A DNA stretch of 20,428 bases from Salegentibacter sp. (lineage in GTDB: Bacteria > Bacteroidota > Bacteroidia > Flavobacteriales > Flavobacteriaceae), in NCBI GenBank assembly GCA_024635815.1, contig JAGXIG010000029.1, positions 1 to 20,428 on the forward strand, given 5' to 3'. Under the pieces are notes generated by a model. That model made no database searches. It had not been told where the DNA came from and saw only the letters and a list, made by a program, of their open reading frames with translations. A program made the position numbers and the translations under genes. Shown here piece after piece: positions 1 through 9,495 of the stretch. How positions within the stretch are numbered: position 1 is the first letter of the stretch; each line of letters begins with the position of its first letter.

Positions 1-1
1 G

Positions 2-796
2 ATCAGGATGATGCTGGTGCCTAAAGATCCAGACGATGCCAAGAATGTTGTTATAGAAATTAGAGCCGGTACCGGTGGTGATGAGGCCAGTATTTTTGCC
101 GGCGATCTTTATAGAATGTACACCAAATATGTAGAAAGCAAAGGCTGGAAGCATAATATTGTAGATTATAGCGAAGGTACCAGCGGAGGATTTAAAGAGA
201 TGATTTTTGAAATCTCAGGTGAGGATGTTTACGGCACTATGAAATTTGAAGCCGGTGTTCACCGTGTACAACGTGTGCCACAAACCGAAACCCAGGGTCG
301 TGTACATACCTCGGCAGCAACCGTTATGGTTTTGCCTGAAGCTGAAGAATTTGATGTGCAAATTGATATGAAAGACGTAAGGATAGATTATTTCTGTTCT
401 TCCGGTCCTGGTGGGCAATCGGTAAATACCACCTATTCTGCGGTACGTTTAACCCATGAACCAACAGGATTGGTAGCCCAGTGCCAGGATCAAAAATCGC
501 AGCATAAAAACAAGGAAAAAGCTTTTAGGGTTTTACGTTCTCGTTTATATGAAATTGAACTGGCTAAAAAGCAGGAGGCCGATGCCGCTAAAAGAAACTC
601 AATGGTTTCTAGTGGTGACCGTAGTGCCAAAATTAGAACCTATAATTATTCCCAGGGAAGGGTTACAGATCACCGTATAAATCTTACGTTGTACGATCTT
701 TCCAATATTATAAACGGGGATATTCAGAAAATAATAGACGAACTGAGATTGGTAGAAAACACAGAAAAACTTAAAGAGAATTCAGATATATTTTAA
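2..796 (+). CDS. prfA: Peptide chain release factor 1 (5'-truncated by window edge)
   Basis: Class I release factor that reads UAA and UAG in the ribosomal A site and triggers peptidyl-tRNA hydrolysis in the cytoplasm. The frame is open from base 2, so the true start lies upstream; about 264 codons are visible of a family length near 358, and the missing part is the N-terminal domain. The visible part starts at the [14 protein letters not shown] segment, continues with a stop-recognition region carrying PQT (a PxT tripeptide like the PAT of RF1, not the SPF of RF2), and has the catalytic GGQ in [16 protein letters not shown]. The end [12 protein letters not shown] is typical. A terminator hairpin follows directly, so pyrF is probably transcribed separately. 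Identification is firm; only the 5' end is missing. Confidence 0.97.
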   Translation: MRMMLVPKDPDDAKNVVIEIRAGTGGDEASIFAGDLYRMYTKYVESKGWKHNIVDYSEGTSGGFKEMIFEISGEDVYGTMKFEAGVHRVQRVPQTETQGRVHTSAATVMVLPEAEEFDVQIDMKDVRIDYFCSSGPGGQSVNTTYSAVRLTHEPTGLVAQCQDQKSQHKNKEKAFRVLRSRLYEIELAKKQEADAAKRNSMVSSGDRSAKIRTYNYSQGRVTDHRINLTLYDLSNIINGDIQKIIDELRLVENTEKLKENSDIF

Positions 797-802
797 ACTG
801 TC

Positions 803-834
803 ACCTCCGCGAAGGCGGAGGTCTCTTTTTTTTA
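803..834 (+). terminator. Rho-independent terminator after prfA
   Basis: A perfect 8-bp stem ACCTCCGC/GCGGAGGT (803-810 and 815-822) with the loop GAAG is followed by a T-rich tract to about 834. It lies 6 bp after the prfA stop codon. Confidence 0.85.
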
Positions 835-866
835 AGTATGACAAATACCTTTTTTTAAGAATTCCT

Positions 867-898
867 TTCCGCGAAAGCGGAATTTTATTTTTATATTT
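867..898 (+). repeat. Short palindrome TTCCGC-GAAA-GCGGAA
   Basis: A 6-bp stem (867-872 and 877-882) closes a GAAA tetraloop and is followed by a T/A-rich tail. It resembles the prfA terminator hairpin 45 bp upstream (CCGCGAAGGCGG against CCGCGAAAGCGG) and may be a second terminator or a member of a dispersed palindrome family. It lies immediately upstream of the pyrF leader. Confidence 0.6.
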
Positions 899-927
899 TG
901 AAACATATTAATTACAAAACCTAACCT

Positions 928-1746
928 ATGTCTCCACAAGAATTAACCGAACAGATCCTGAAAAAAAAGTCTTTTTTATCTGTAGGGCTTGATGTGGATA
1001 TAGACCGAATTCCCACTTATTTATTATCGGAAGACGATCCTATTTTTGAATTTAATAAAGCGATTATAGATGCTACCCATAAATTTTGCGTGGCCTATAA
1101 GCCGAATATCGCATTTTATGAAGCCAATGGTGTTGAAGGCTGGCAGGCTTTGGAAAAAACCATAAATTACCTTCATCACGAATATCCGGAAATGTATACC
1201 ATTGCTGATGCCAAACGCGGTGATATTGGTAATACCTCAAGGATGTATGCTAAAACCTTTCTTAGAGATCTTGGGTTCGATTCGGTAACGGTTGCTCCTT
1301 ATATGGGAAAGGATTCCGTAGAGCCTTTTCTCGAATTTGATAACCGGCAGGCGATTTTATTGGCTTTGACATCTAATGAAGGTGCGTTCGATTTCCAGAC
1401 GCAAAAAATAGATGGGGAAGAGCTTTATAAAAAAGTTCTTAAGACTTCTAAAACCTGGAAAAATGCCGACCGACTTATGTATGTTGTTGGTGCGACTAAG
1501 GCTGAATTTTTAAAGGAAATCAGGGAAATAATTCCCGAGAATTTCTTGTTAGTTCCGGGGGTGGGAGCCCAGGGCGGAAAACTAGAAGATGTTTGTAAAT
1601 ACGGAATGACTAAAAATGTTGGTCTTTTAGTGAATTCTTCCCGAAAGATTATTTATGCTTCAGAATCTTCAAATTTTGCTGAAATAGCAGGTGCCAAAGC
1701 GGAAGTGCTTCAGCAACAAATGGCCGAAGAATTGAAGCAGCTTTAA
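928..1746 (+). CDS. pyrF: Orotidine 5'-phosphate decarboxylase
   Basis: Catalyses OMP to UMP, the last step of de novo pyrimidine synthesis. The 272-residue protein belongs to the longer PyrF subfamily 2. The catalytic D-x-K-x-x-D signature is visible as [11 protein letters not shown] at residues 94-104 (Asp94, Lys96, Asp99), with a substrate-side KPN near residue 58 and a phosphate-binding PGVGAQGG segment late in the barrel. The start at 928 gives the usual N-terminus ([20 protein letters not shown]); no Shine-Dalgarno motif is seen, as is common in Bacteroidetes. The metal-receptor-like gene follows after 10 bp, so the two are probably one operon. Confidence 0.96.
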   Translation: MSPQELTEQILKKKSFLSVGLDVDIDRIPTYLLSEDDPIFEFNKAIIDATHKFCVAYKPNIAFYEANGVEGWQALEKTINYLHHEYPEMYTIADAKRGDIGNTSRMYAKTFLRDLGFDSVTVAPYMGKDSVEPFLEFDNRQAILLALTSNEGAFDFQTQKIDGEELYKKVLKTSKTWKNADRLMYVVGATKAEFLKEIREIIPENFLLVPGVGAQGGKLEDVCKYGMTKNVGLLVNSSRKIIYASESSNFAEIAGAKAEVLQQQMAEELKQL

Positions 1747-1756
1747 TTCTCTTGCC

Positions 1757-2530
1757 ATGGAAGTAAAGGATCAATTAGAAAGAAAAGTTTACCTTCCAAC
1801 AATACCCAAACGAATTATCTCCTTAGTACCCAGCCAAACTGAACTTTTAGTCGATTTAGGCCTGGAGGAAAACCTGGTAGGAATCACAAAGTTTTGTGTG
1901 CATCCCGAATATCTTCGGAAAACCAAGACCATTGTAGGTGGCACTAAACAAGTGAAGCTGGAAAAAATTAAGACTTTAAATCCTGATATTATTTTCTGTA
2001 ATAAAGAGGAAAACACCAAAGAAATGGTGGAGGAGCTAGAAGAAATTGCCCCCGTTCACGTTTCAGATATTGTTAAAATTGAAGATGCTTTTGAATTGAT
2101 GTTTCAGTATGGTGAAATTTTTCAGAAAGTAGCTTTAGTAGAAACGATGGTGAATTCCATAAAGAGAAAAATAACAGCATTACAGGAGCAACTTAGGGAT
2201 AAACCGGTAAAAAAAGTTGCATATTTTATTTGGAAAAAACCTTTAATGGTTGCGGGCCAAGACACTTTTATAGATGAACTTTTAAAGTTGAATAAGTTCG
2301 AAAATGTTTTTAAGGAATCGCGCTATCCGGAAACTACTTTTGAAGAAATAAAAGCAAAAAATCCTGAACTATTATTACTTTCCTCAGAGCCATTTCCATT
2401 CAAAGAAATGCATAAGGAGTATTTTTCAGAATTAAATATGGAAATTAAATTAGTGGATGGGGAGTATTTTAGTTGGTACGGGTCACGATTAGTAGAAGCA
2501 ATTGACTATTTTAAAAAGCTCAGAACCTAA
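1757..2530 (+). CDS. BtuF/FecB-like helical-backbone metal receptor without signal peptide
   Basis: A 257-residue protein of the periplasmic-binding fold used for cobalamin, haem and siderophore complexes. The N-lobe signature PKRIISLVPSQTELLVDLGL is at about residues 17-36, followed by the GxTKFCVHP segment, the helical backbone EKIKTLNPDIIFCNKEEN, and a C-lobe with VAYFIWKKPLMVAGQDTFID. Family members are normally exported, but this start begins directly with MEVKDQLERKVYLP and has no hydrophobic leader or lipobox. No permease or ATPase gene lies nearby. It sits 10 bp after pyrF and is probably co-transcribed. The stop overlaps by 3 bases the stop of the convergent small gene. The family is clear; the ligand is unknown, and a cytosolic location is inference. 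Confidence 0.8.
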   Translation: MEVKDQLERKVYLPTIPKRIISLVPSQTELLVDLGLEENLVGITKFCVHPEYLRKTKTIVGGTKQVKLEKIKTLNPDIIFCNKEENTKEMVEELEEIAPVHVSDIVKIEDAFELMFQYGEIFQKVALVETMVNSIKRKITALQEQLRDKPVKKVAYFIWKKPLMVAGQDTFIDELLKLNKFENVFKESRYPETTFEEIKAKNPELLLLSSEPFPFKEMHKEYFSELNMEIKLVDGEYFSWYGSRLVEAIDYFKKLRT

Positions 2531-2709
2531 TAATCTATTTTATTGTATCGCATTCTTTTAAGTTCTTCAAGGATTGTTTTCGCCTTTGCATTAAGTCGGT
2601 CGCTTTCTTCCTTGTCGGTTAGCGCCAATTTAAAAGCTTTGTGCATAAGATAGGTATACTTATCACAAAGGCATTCTTCTGTAGATCTTGTTTCAAAAAT
2701 TTTGAACAT
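2527..2709 (-). CDS. Small Lacal_2735-like protein
   Basis: A 60-residue charged, helical protein with no membrane segment. Its pattern (MFKIF start, L-x-x-KY-x-x-LM-x-x-A, a Thr-Asp-Lys turn with SD, then A-x-A-x-x-I-x-x-EL) resembles the short Lacal_2735 family common in Flavobacteriaceae, whose function is unknown. This copy is divergent, with a CLC motif at residues 13-15. Its stop overlaps the stop of the convergent metal-receptor gene. The family call comes from remembered sequence pattern only. Confidence 0.6.
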   Translation of the reverse strand: MFKIFETRSTEECLCDKYTYLMHKAFKLALTDKEESDRLNAKAKTILEELKRMRYNKIDY

Positions 2710-2814
2710 AAGTCTGTATTCTTCTTTAATACAAAAATATGGTCTATAAGCACAAGGTTTTGCAAAGTCAGCGTTAAGTTTGATGTAAAAAATCCTTCTT
2801 CTTGCTTATAAATG

Positions 2815-2863
2815 TTAAAAAAGTTAGATAAACCTCTGATTTATGAGGTAGTCTAACTTTTAG
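2815..2863 (-). terminator. Hairpin terminator after the DUF4197 gene
   Basis: The arms AAAAGTTAGA (2819-2828) and TCTAACTTTT (2852-2861) pair perfectly over 10 bp, and an inner ACCTC/GAGGT pairing (2832-2836 and 2845-2849) extends the hairpin. On the minus strand the stem runs into a T6 tract (2817-2822). It lies 46 bp past the DUF4197 stop and upstream of the Lacal_2735-like gene, separating the two minus-strand units. Confidence 0.65.
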
Positions 2864-2906
2864 CACAATAGATTAGAATATTTTATTTCGATATTCAAAA
2901 AAAAAA

Positions 2907-3611
2907 TTAATATTGGCTGTCCTGTAATGCAAATACACGTTTTAAGAGATTGGTGGTTCTTGAAGCAACTTTTTCTCTAATTTCTTTTTCTTCAACAGCA
3001 ATCATAGTATAGACTCCATTTAAGGCTTCTTTCGTCACGTAATCTGTAAGATCTGGATTTACATTATTAGTAAGGGGTAAGTTGTTGTATCGGTTAATGA
3101 TATTAGTCCAAATTTCGGTAGCGCCAACTTTTTCCAGAGAAGTGGTAACAACGGGATTGAATTTTCCGTAAAGTGGTTCTTCGGTTTTCCCGGTAAGATA
3201 CATGGTCGCTGCATTATTCTGGCCTAATAGAATATTCCGGGCATCGTCAAATGTAATTTCTCTCACGGCGTTTACGAATATTGGCGTAGCTTCTTTTACA
3301 GCTTCTTCGGCAGCACGGTTTAAAACTTTTAAACCTTCATCGGCTAAGGCATCTAAACCCACATCACGAAGTGTTTTGTCTACTTTTTGTAATTCGGGCG
3401 GGAGGGTAATTCTCACTAATTCATTACTGTAAAATCCGTTTTCTTCAGTCAGTTTTGTAACCTGCTTATCAATTCCCATATCTAAGGCCTGGCGTAAACC
3501 TGAAGCTATTTCAGTATTACTAACCCCTGCCGGGTATTGGCTGGCAATTTCTTGAAGCTCAGCACAGGATGAAAATAAGAGAATACTCAGGATCAGGGAA
3601 ATTTTTTTCAT
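2907..3611 (-). CDS. DUF4197 lipoprotein
   Basis: A 234-residue envelope protein of unknown function. The chosen start, MKKISLILSILLFSSC, gives a classic lipoprotein signal with lipobox Cys16; an upstream in-frame ATG at 3647 would add 12 residues in front of the signal peptide and is unlikely. The mature part matches DUF4197: ASGLRQALDMGIDKQVTKL, then LPPELQKVDKTLRDVGL, AVREITFDDARNILLG, and a C-terminal ALNGVYTMIAVEEKEIRE segment ending in LLKRVFALQ. purU lies 55 bp upstream on the same strand, so read-through is possible, while a hairpin terminator follows. Confidence 0.82.
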   Translation of the reverse strand: MKKISLILSILLFSSCAELQEIASQYPAGVSNTEIASGLRQALDMGIDKQVTKLTEENGFYSNELVRITLPPELQKVDKTLRDVGLDALADEGLKVLNRAAEEAVKEATPIFVNAVREITFDDARNILLGQNNAATMYLTGKTEEPLYGKFNPVVTTSLEKVGATEIWTNIINRYNNLPLTNNVNPDLTDYVTKEALNGVYTMIAVEEKEIREKVASRTTNLLKRVFALQDSQY

Positions 3612-3666
3612 AGCTTGGGTTTCTTGCAAATATATCATTTTTGGCACTAAAATAAATTTCAGAATA

Positions 3667-4518
3667 TCAGGTGAAAATTATGGTCTTATTATTAAAAACC
3701 AGCGTTTTTCGTTCAATATGAAGTTTTATACCTCTGGCAAGCACAATTTTTTCCAGGTCTCTTCCTTTTAAAATAAGGTCTTTAATAGAATGGCTATGCG
3801 AAATCCGGGTAATATCTTGTTCGATAATGGGGCCTGCGTCTAGTTCTTCAGTCACGTAATGACTGGTTGCTCCAATTATTTTTACACCTCGTTTATAAGC
3901 CAGATGGTATGGTTTAGCTCCGGCAAAGGCGGGTAAGAAAGAATGATGAATATTAATGATTCGATTGGTGAAGGCTGTTATTAAAGGCTTTGGTATTATT
4001 TGCATATACCTGGCCAGTACAATAAAATCTATGTTTTCTTTTTGAAGCAATTTAAGCTGAGCTTCAGTGGCTTTTTCTTTTTTATCTGGCGCTATGGGAA
4101 TATGATAAAACGGGATTTCAAAATTTTGTGCCACATGTTCAAGCTCCTTGTGATTACTAATAATTAAGGGAATAACCGCCTGAAGTTCGCCCGATTTGTA
4201 CCTGCTTAAAATATCATAAAGACAATGATCATATTTAGAAACAAAAACAGCCATACGGGGCTTTGAATCAGCCGAATACATTTCCCAGGCCATTTTATAC
4301 TTTTCTGCTACAGCTTCCTTAAATTCTTCTTTGGTGGCACTGATATTGGTTTCCGCATTAAACTCACATTCCAGGCGCATAAAAAAAACAGTATTTTCGA
4401 CGTCTACATATTGATCTATATAAATAATATTGCCCTGCCTTTTATAAAAAAAAGATGTGACATGAGCAATAATTCCTGAAGTGTCAGGGCAATGGATAAG
4501 AAGCGTAACTTTTGACAT
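3667..4518 (-). CDS. purU: Formyltetrahydrofolate deformylase
   Basis: Hydrolyses 10-formyl-THF to THF and formate, balancing one-carbon pools and supplying formate to purine synthesis. The 283-residue protein has the usual two parts: an N-terminal ACT-type regulatory domain (about residues 4-80, starting VTLLIHCPDTSGIIAHVTSF) and a formyl-transferase-fold catalytic domain. Catalytic features seen are NIHHSFLP at 189-196 and HYVTEELDAGPII at 220-232 with Asp227. The ACT domain separates PurU from GAR transformylase PurN. It is divergently placed from icmF with a 141-bp spacer. Confidence 0.94.
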   Translation of the reverse strand: MSKVTLLIHCPDTSGIIAHVTSFFYKRQGNIIYIDQYVDVENTVFFMRLECEFNAETNISATKEEFKEAVAEKYKMAWEMYSADSKPRMAVFVSKYDHCLYDILSRYKSGELQAVIPLIISNHKELEHVAQNFEIPFYHIPIAPDKKEKATEAQLKLLQKENIDFIVLARYMQIIPKPLITAFTNRIINIHHSFLPAFAGAKPYHLAYKRGVKIIGATSHYVTEELDAGPIIEQDITRISHSHSIKDLILKGRDLEKIVLARGIKLHIERKTLVFNNKTIIFT

Positions 4519-4659
4519 AGCACGATTTTAGGAGGATAAAATTAAGCATTTTGGGCTGTTTCAACAGAACTGAATTTAGAATTATATTAATATTACGGAA
4601 GGCTCTTGAGAATTACAATTTTCGTAAATTGCAGTACCAAAAACACGATATCATTACAA

Positions 4660-7600
4660 ATGGAACAACAAAAACCATATACCCCTAAAAATAAAATAAG
4701 AATCGTAACTGCAGCTTCGCTTTTTGACGGGCATGATGCAGCCATAAACATTATGCGCCGAATCATCCAGTCTACAGGAGTTGAAGTAATTCACCTTGGC
4801 CATGATCGTAGTGTGGATGAGGTGGTGAATTGCGCCATTCAGGAAGATGCACAGGCAATTGCTATGACCTCCTACCAGGGCGGGCACACCGAGTATTTTA
4901 AGTATATGCACGATTTGCTTCAGGAGAAAAATGCCGGTCATATCGCTATTTTTGGCGGTGGTGGCGGAGTAATTCTGCAGGAAGAAATCAAAGAATTGAT
5001 GGATTACGGAATTACCCGAATTTACGCTCCAGACGATGGCCGTGAAATGGGACTGCAGGGAATGATCAATGATATGGTGCAGCGGGTAGATACAGAAACT
5101 CGAGATTTAGTTGAAGAAAAATCGGTTGCTGAAGATTTAAAAGATAAAAATGTAAATACTATTTCAAGGCTTATTTCCCTTGCTGAAAATAAACATGATT
5201 CTTTTCTTAAACATTTCGAGCCAATAAGAAAAGAAACCGAAAATAGTAAAATTCCTGTTTTGGGAATTACGGGAACCGGTGGCTCCGGAAAATCCAGTTT
5301 AGTAGATGAATTGGTACGCCGATTTTTAAGCGATTTTCCTGAAAAAAATATTGGGATTATCTCGGTAGATCCTTCAAAAAGAAAAACCGGCGGCGCTTTA
5401 CTGGGAGATAGAATTAGAATGAATGCCATAAATAATGAACACGTTTATATGCGTTCTCTGGCGACTCGCCAGTCTAATCTTGCGCTTTCCAAACACGTGG
5501 CTGAAGCCGTTGAGGTTTTAAAAGCAGCTGAATTCGATTTGATTATTCTTGAAACTTCGGGAATTGGACAGAGTGATACCGAAATTATGGACCACTCTGA
5601 TGTGGCTTTATATGTAATGACTCCTGAATTTGGTGCGGCTACACAACTGGAAAAAATCGATATGCTGGATTTTGCCGATTTGGTGGCCATAAATAAATTC
5701 GATAAACGCGGCGCACAGGATGCATTGCGTGATGTTAAAAAACAATATCAGCGTAACCACCAGTTATGGCATGAAGACGCCGATAAATTACCGGTTTTTG
5801 GAACTATCGCTTCTCAGTTTAACGATCCGGGGATGAATACCCTGTATCGTGAAATTATGGATACGGTTGCGGAAAAAACCAAAGCCGATCTAAATTCTAC
5901 ATTTGAGATTTCTGCGGAAATGAGCGAAAAGATTTTCGTGATTCCACCGAAACGAACACGTTATCTTTCAGAAATTGCCGAGAATAACAGAAGTTACGAT
6001 GAAAAAGCTGCTAACCAGGCTGAAGTAGCCCAAAAGCTTTACGGAGTTTTTAAAACTATCGAGTCGGTTTCTGGTTTAGATATGACCAATAATCAATCCC
6101 AATATTTAGAAAAACACGGCATTAACCAGGAAGAAATAAATGATTCTACCGAAGATTCTCAAAAGGATTTTCTAAAGTTACTTTTTGCAGAATTTGATCG
6201 TGTAAAAATGGATCTTGATCCTTATAACTGGGAAGTGATACAAAGCTGGCAGGAAAAAGTTACCAGATATGTAGAGCCGGTTTATTCATTTAAAGTTCGT
6301 GATAAAGAGATCAAAATTGATACGCATACCGAGTCGCTTTCACATTCTCAAATTCCTAAAGTTTCTTTACCAAAATACAAAGCCTGGGGAGATATTCTAA
6401 AATGGTGTCTTCAGGAAAACGTTCCGGGAGAGTTTCCATATACCGCGGGGCTTTATCCGTTTAAACGCCAGGGTGAAGATCCAACCAGGATGTTTGCCGG
6501 TGAAGGTGGACCGGAGCGCACCAACCGTCGTTTTCATTATGTGAGTATGGGCTTACCGGCAAAAAGGCTTTCCACCGCTTTTGATTCTGTAACGCTTTAC
6601 GGAAACGATCCCGATGAGCGTCCGGATATTTACGGGAAAATCGGAAATTCCGGGGTTTCTATTTGCTGTTTAGATGATGCTAAGAAACTGTATTCCGGCT
6701 TTGATTTGGCCGATGCGATGACTTCGGTGAGTATGACGATTAATGGACCGGCGCCTATGTTGCTCGGTTTCTTTATGAATGCCGCTATAGATCAGCAATG
6801 TGAGAAATACATCAAAGAAAATCAGCTTGAAGATAAAGTTGAAGAAAAATATAGGGAGCTTTATGACGAAAATGGTTTAGACCGCCCGGTTTATCGTGGC
6901 GAACTACCTGAAGGGAATAATGGACTTGGCTTAATGCTTTTAGGCCTTACCGGAGACCAGGTTTTGCCGGCAGAAGTTTATGCTGAAATCAAAGAACAAA
7001 CCATTAGCGTAGTTCGGGGAACGGTGCAGGCAGATATCCTTAAAGAAGACCAGGCACAAAATACCTGTATTTTTTCTACGGAATTTGCGTTACGTTTAAT
7101 GGGCGATGTTCAGGAGTATTTCATTAAAGAAAAAGTAAGGAATTTTTATTCGGTTTCTATTTCAGGATATCATATTGCTGAAGCCGGAGCCAATCCAATT
7201 ACCCAGTTAGCATTTACGCTGGCCAATGGTTTCACTTACGTGGAATATTATTTAAGCCGGGGTATGGATATCAATAAATTTGGTCCCAACCTTTCGTTCT
7301 TCTTTTCCAACGGAATTGATCCCGAATATGCGGTCATTGGTAGAGTAGCCAGAAAAATCTGGTCTAAAGCGCTGAAACATAAATATGGCGCAAACCCAAG
7401 AGCGCAGATGTTGAAATATCACATCCAGACTTCCGGAAGGTCTTTGCACGCCCAGGAGATTGATTTTAATGATATTAGAACAACGCTTCAGGCGCTGTAT
7501 GCGATTTACGATAACTGTAATTCCCTCCATACCAATGCTTATGATGAAGCGATTACAACGCCTACAGAAGATTCAGTTAGAAGGGCAATGGCGATTCAAT

Positions 7601-8115
7601 TGATTATCAATAAAGAGCTGGGGCTTGCGAAAAACGAAAACCCAATCCAGGGATCATTTATTATTGAAGAGCTAACCGATCTTGTAGAAGAAGCCGTTTT
7701 AACTGAATTCGACCGAATCACAGAAAGAGGCGGCGTACTAGGTGCGATGGAAACCATGTACCAACGTGGAAAAATCCAGGAGGAAAGTCTGCATTACGAG
7801 ACTTTAAAGCACAACGGCGATTACCCGATTATTGGAGTAAATACCTTTTTAAGTTCTACCGGTTCGCCAACAGTGACACCGGGAGAAGTAATTAGAGCAA
7901 CAGAAGAAGAAAAACAACATCAGCTTAAAACGCTGAACACGCTTCACAAAGCCAAAGAAGATTCTGCTGAAGAAGCTTTAGAAAAAATCAAAGAAGCCTC
8001 CATTAAAAATGAAAATATTTTTAAAGAATTAATGGAAGCCACCAAGGTTTGTTCCCTGGGTCAAATTACCCAGGCTATGTTTGAGGTTGGTGGACAGTAT
8101 AGGAGAAATATGTAA
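4660..8115 (+). CDS. icmF: Fused isobutyryl-CoA mutase / MeaI-type GTPase (IcmF)
   Basis: An adenosylcobalamin-dependent acyl-CoA mutase of 1151 residues in the IcmF domain order. First is a B12-binding domain (about 10-140) with DGHDAA at 23-28, where His25 is the cobalt ligand and the last position is Ala, not the Gly of the general DxHxxG motif. Next is a G-protein chaperone domain with P-loop GTGGSGKSS at 205-213, ETSGIGQSD at 298-306 and NKFD at 345-348. The mutase barrel runs from about 590 to the end, starting with [19 protein letters not shown]. The Phe in YPFKR, where methylmalonyl-CoA mutase has YPTMY, and the fused GTPase favour isobutyryl/n-butyryl-CoA over methylmalonyl-CoA. The start at 4660 is preferred over 4606, which would add an unrelated 18-residue leader. 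No cobalamin riboswitch is apparent upstream. Confidence 0.93.
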   Translation: MEQQKPYTPKNKIRIVTAASLFDGHDAAINIMRRIIQSTGVEVIHLGHDRSVDEVVNCAIQEDAQAIAMTSYQGGHTEYFKYMHDLLQEKNAGHIAIFGGGGGVILQEEIKELMDYGITRIYAPDDGREMGLQGMINDMVQRVDTETRDLVEEKSVAEDLKDKNVNTISRLISLAENKHDSFLKHFEPIRKETENSKIPVLGITGTGGSGKSSLVDELVRRFLSDFPEKNIGIISVDPSKRKTGGALLGDRIRMNAINNEHVYMRSLATRQSNLALSKHVAEAVEVLKAAEFDLIILETSGIGQSDTEIMDHSDVALYVMTPEFGAATQLEKIDMLDFADLVAINKFDKRGAQDALRDVKKQYQRNHQLWHEDADKLPVFGTIASQFNDPGMNTLYREIMDTVAEKTKADLNSTFEISAEMSEKIFVIPPKRTRYLSEIAENNRSYDEKAANQAEVAQKLYGVFKTIESVSGLDMTNNQSQYLEKHGINQEEINDSTEDSQKDFLKLLFAEFDRVKMDLDPYNWEVIQSWQEKVTRYVEPVYSFKVRDKEIKIDTHTESLSHSQIPKVSLPKYKAWGDILKWCLQENVPGEFPYTAGLYPFKRQGEDPTRMFAGEGGPERTNRRFHYVSMGLPAKRLSTAFDSVTLYGNDPDERPDIYGKIGNSGVSICCLDDAKKLYSGFDLADAMTSVSMTINGPAPMLLGFFMNAAIDQQCEKYIKENQLEDKVEEKYRELYDENGLDRPVYRGELPEGNNGLGLMLLGLTGDQVLPAEVYAEIKEQTISVVRGTVQADILKEDQAQNTCIFSTEFALRLMGDVQEYFIKEKVRNFYSVSISGYHIAEAGANPITQLAFTLANGFTYVEYYLSRGMDINKFGPNLSFFFSNGIDPEYAVIGRVARKIWSKALKHKYGANPRAQMLKYHIQTSGRSLHAQEIDFNDIRTTLQALYAIYDNCNSLHTNAYDEAITTPTEDSVRRAMAIQLIINKELGLAKNENPIQGSFIIEELTDLVEEAVLTEFDRITERGGVLGAMETMYQRGKIQEESLHYETLKHNGDYPIIGVNTFLSSTGSPTVTPGEVIRATEEEKQHQLKTLNTLHKAKEDSAEEALEKIKEASIKNENIFKELMEATKVCSLGQITQAMFEVGGQYRRNM

Positions 8116-8129
8116 GCAGAGAGCCGCAT

Positions 8130-8194
8130 TTCCAGGCGAAAAGCCTGGGAATGTGTGCGAATCGCTTATCCCGATGAGCTTAGCGAATCGGGAT
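8130..8194. repeat. Two adjacent palindromes downstream of icmF
   Basis: The first is TTCCAGGC-GAAAA-GCCTGGGAA (8130-8151), with one bulged G. The second pairs ATCCCGAT (8168-8175) with ATCGGGAT (8187-8194) around an 11-nt loop. The same ATCCCGAT/ATCGGGAT core recurs in the terminator 50 bp downstream, and a close relative occurs at 18142-18161, suggesting a dispersed family of intergenic palindromes. Confidence 0.65.
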
Positions 8195-8241
8195 CTTTAA
8201 TAGCCGAATGTTTTTGCTTAGTAGAATCCAAAAATTTATAT

Positions 8242-8275
8242 ATCCCGATGGCAAAGCACCATCGGGATTTTTTTA
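8242..8275 (+). terminator. Rho-independent terminator for icmF
   Basis: A perfect 10-bp stem ATCCCGATGG/CCATCGGGAT (8242-8251 and 8259-8268) with a 7-nt loop runs straight into a T7 tract. It lies 12 bp before the stop of the convergent 160-residue gene. The minus-strand side lacks a clear U-tract, so it mainly serves the icmF transcript. Confidence 0.85.
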
Positions 8276-8286
8276 TTAGGTAACCT

Positions 8287-8769
8287 TTATTTCGGTTCAT
8301 CCTCATCAAACGGATTATCAAAAGGAATATCATCATCAGGGTCTTTATCGTCATAATTAATGCCGGGCGGATTAAATAACCCCCAGCGGTCTATAATGTA
8401 ATTCCATTCATCAAAAGTTTTTACCCATTCAGCAAATAGCACACGGAATTCTTCAATAGTATCCCGTAAGAGATGCAGATATTCAGTTTCTTTAAAATCA
8501 TCAGCAAAAAAATGATTGCAGGAAACATAAATATCCCTGGCACTTTTTCTAATTATCGCAGCATTTTCCATACGTATGTCATAAAGATCGGCACCTTCGG
8601 CACCAGCAATTTTAGCGGGTAGCCTAAGAGCATCGGCCATCATAAAATCCCCGGTGCTTTTCAGCATTTCGTTTTCTTCAGGTATCAATTCTATAATACG
8701 ATGAACCATATTTAGGATTTCTTCAGCCTTTTTAAAAAGTGGTAAGTTTCTGTAATTATCAAGTTCCAT
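8287..8769 (-). CDS. Helical-bundle protein with acidic tail, unknown function
   Basis: A 160-residue protein without signal peptide or membrane segment. It is rich in amphipathic helices (about residues 10-35, 40-60, 62-85 and 94-125), resembling small four-helix-bundle proteins, then has a conserved-looking WNYIIDRWGLFNPPG segment and a strongly acidic tail (DDKDPDDDIPFDN and on). Residues 48-119 align without gaps to residues 60-131 of the 134-residue protein on the other side of marC, with 19 identities in 72 positions including Cys84/Cys96. Paralogy is therefore likely. Function is not known; no motif for nucleic-acid binding or catalysis was recognised. It is divergently oriented from marC. 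Confidence 0.8.
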   Translation of the reverse strand: MELDNYRNLPLFKKAEEILNMVHRIIELIPEENEMLKSTGDFMMADALRLPAKIAGAEGADLYDIRMENAAIIRKSARDIYVSCNHFFADDFKETEYLHLLRDTIEEFRVLFAEWVKTFDEWNYIIDRWGLFNPPGINYDDKDPDDDIPFDNPFDEDEPK

Positions 8770-8796
8770 AGTGCTTGAAAAATTTTATCCTTTTTA

Positions 8797-8828
8797 TTGG
8801 GCAGGCCTAAATTTTCAGATTAATTTTG
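8797..8828 (+). promoter_or_regulatory. Promoter of the marC gene
   Basis: The -7 element TAATTTTG (8821-8828) is an exact match to the Bacteroidetes TANNTTTG consensus. A TTG at 8797-8799 lies 21 bp upstream, inside the usual 17-23 bp window. The start codon is 44 bp downstream. Confidence 0.6.
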
Positions 8829-8872
8829 CAGCTTCTAATTTTTAACCTCTTAGGTGTCAAAAATATAAATCT

Positions 8873-9484
8873 ATGGAAAATATCTGGTTATATGCCATAG
8901 GTGCGTTTACCGCATTTTTTGCAATAAATAATCCTGTGGGGAACATTCCTATTTTTTTAAGCCTAACCAAGCAGGCCGATGGAAAGAGAAAGCGCTTTAT
9001 TTCGAAAAAAGCAACTTTTACGGCTTTTGTGATCGTGACCGGATTTATTCTATTGGGAAAATATATTTTTCAGCTTTTTGGTTTAACCATTCCTGCCTTT
9101 AAAATTACTGGGGGTATACTTGTGTTTTTTGTGGGTTTTGAAATGATTAGGGCCCAACAATCCAGTATTGACAACCAGACCGAAATTGACTTTAATGAAG
9201 GAATTTCTATTTCTCCGTTAGCAATTCCAATTCTTGCCGGCCCCGGAACAATTGTAACCGCAATGAATTACACAACTACCGCAAGTTATCTGGATATGGG
9301 GATTATTGTGGCAATGTTTGGACTGATTATGATTTTAAATCATCTGGCTTTTATTTCCAGTGATTATCTGGTGCGATTTATTGGTCAAAACAAGATTATT
9401 GTGATCGAAAAGATAATGGGGCTAATTATAGCAATAATCGGAACCAATATGCTGATTGAAGGAATTAAAATAGCTTTCTTTTAA
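8873..9484 (+). CDS. MarC/UPF0056 family inner-membrane protein
   Basis: A 203-residue, very hydrophobic protein with about six predicted membrane spans. Typical MarC features are the N-terminal FTAFFAINNPVGNIPIFLSL, the ITGGILVFFVGFEMI helix around residues 80-95, and ISPLAIPILAGPGTIVTAM near the middle. The family is distantly related to LysE-type exporters and often labelled an NAAT transporter; its substrate is not established, and a role in antibiotic resistance is not supported for the family. It has its own promoter and is convergent with the downstream helical-bundle gene, with 11 bp between the stops. Confidence 0.9.
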   Translation: MENIWLYAIGAFTAFFAINNPVGNIPIFLSLTKQADGKRKRFISKKATFTAFVIVTGFILLGKYIFQLFGLTIPAFKITGGILVFFVGFEMIRAQQSSIDNQTEIDFNEGISISPLAIPILAGPGTIVTAMNYTTTASYLDMGIIVAMFGLIMILNHLAFISSDYLVRFIGQNKIIVIEKIMGLIIAIIGTNMLIEGIKIAFF

Positions 9485-9495
9485 AAAGAAGTAGC

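Noticed and set aside
4606..4659. Longer N-terminus for IcmF
   Set aside because: The 18 extra residues are unlike the family, whose proteins begin shortly before the B12-binding domain; ATG 4660 fits better.
4519..4659. Cobalamin riboswitch upstream of icmF
   Set aside because: The 141-bp spacer is too short and AT-rich, and no B12-box-like sequence was recognised.
5022..5690. Minus-strand open frames inside icmF
   Set aside because: They are low-complexity, Ser-rich shadows of a strongly conserved coding region.
8130..8268. CRISPR-like repeat array after icmF
   Set aside because: There are only two or three palindromes of different sequence and spacing, with no regular spacers and no cas genes.
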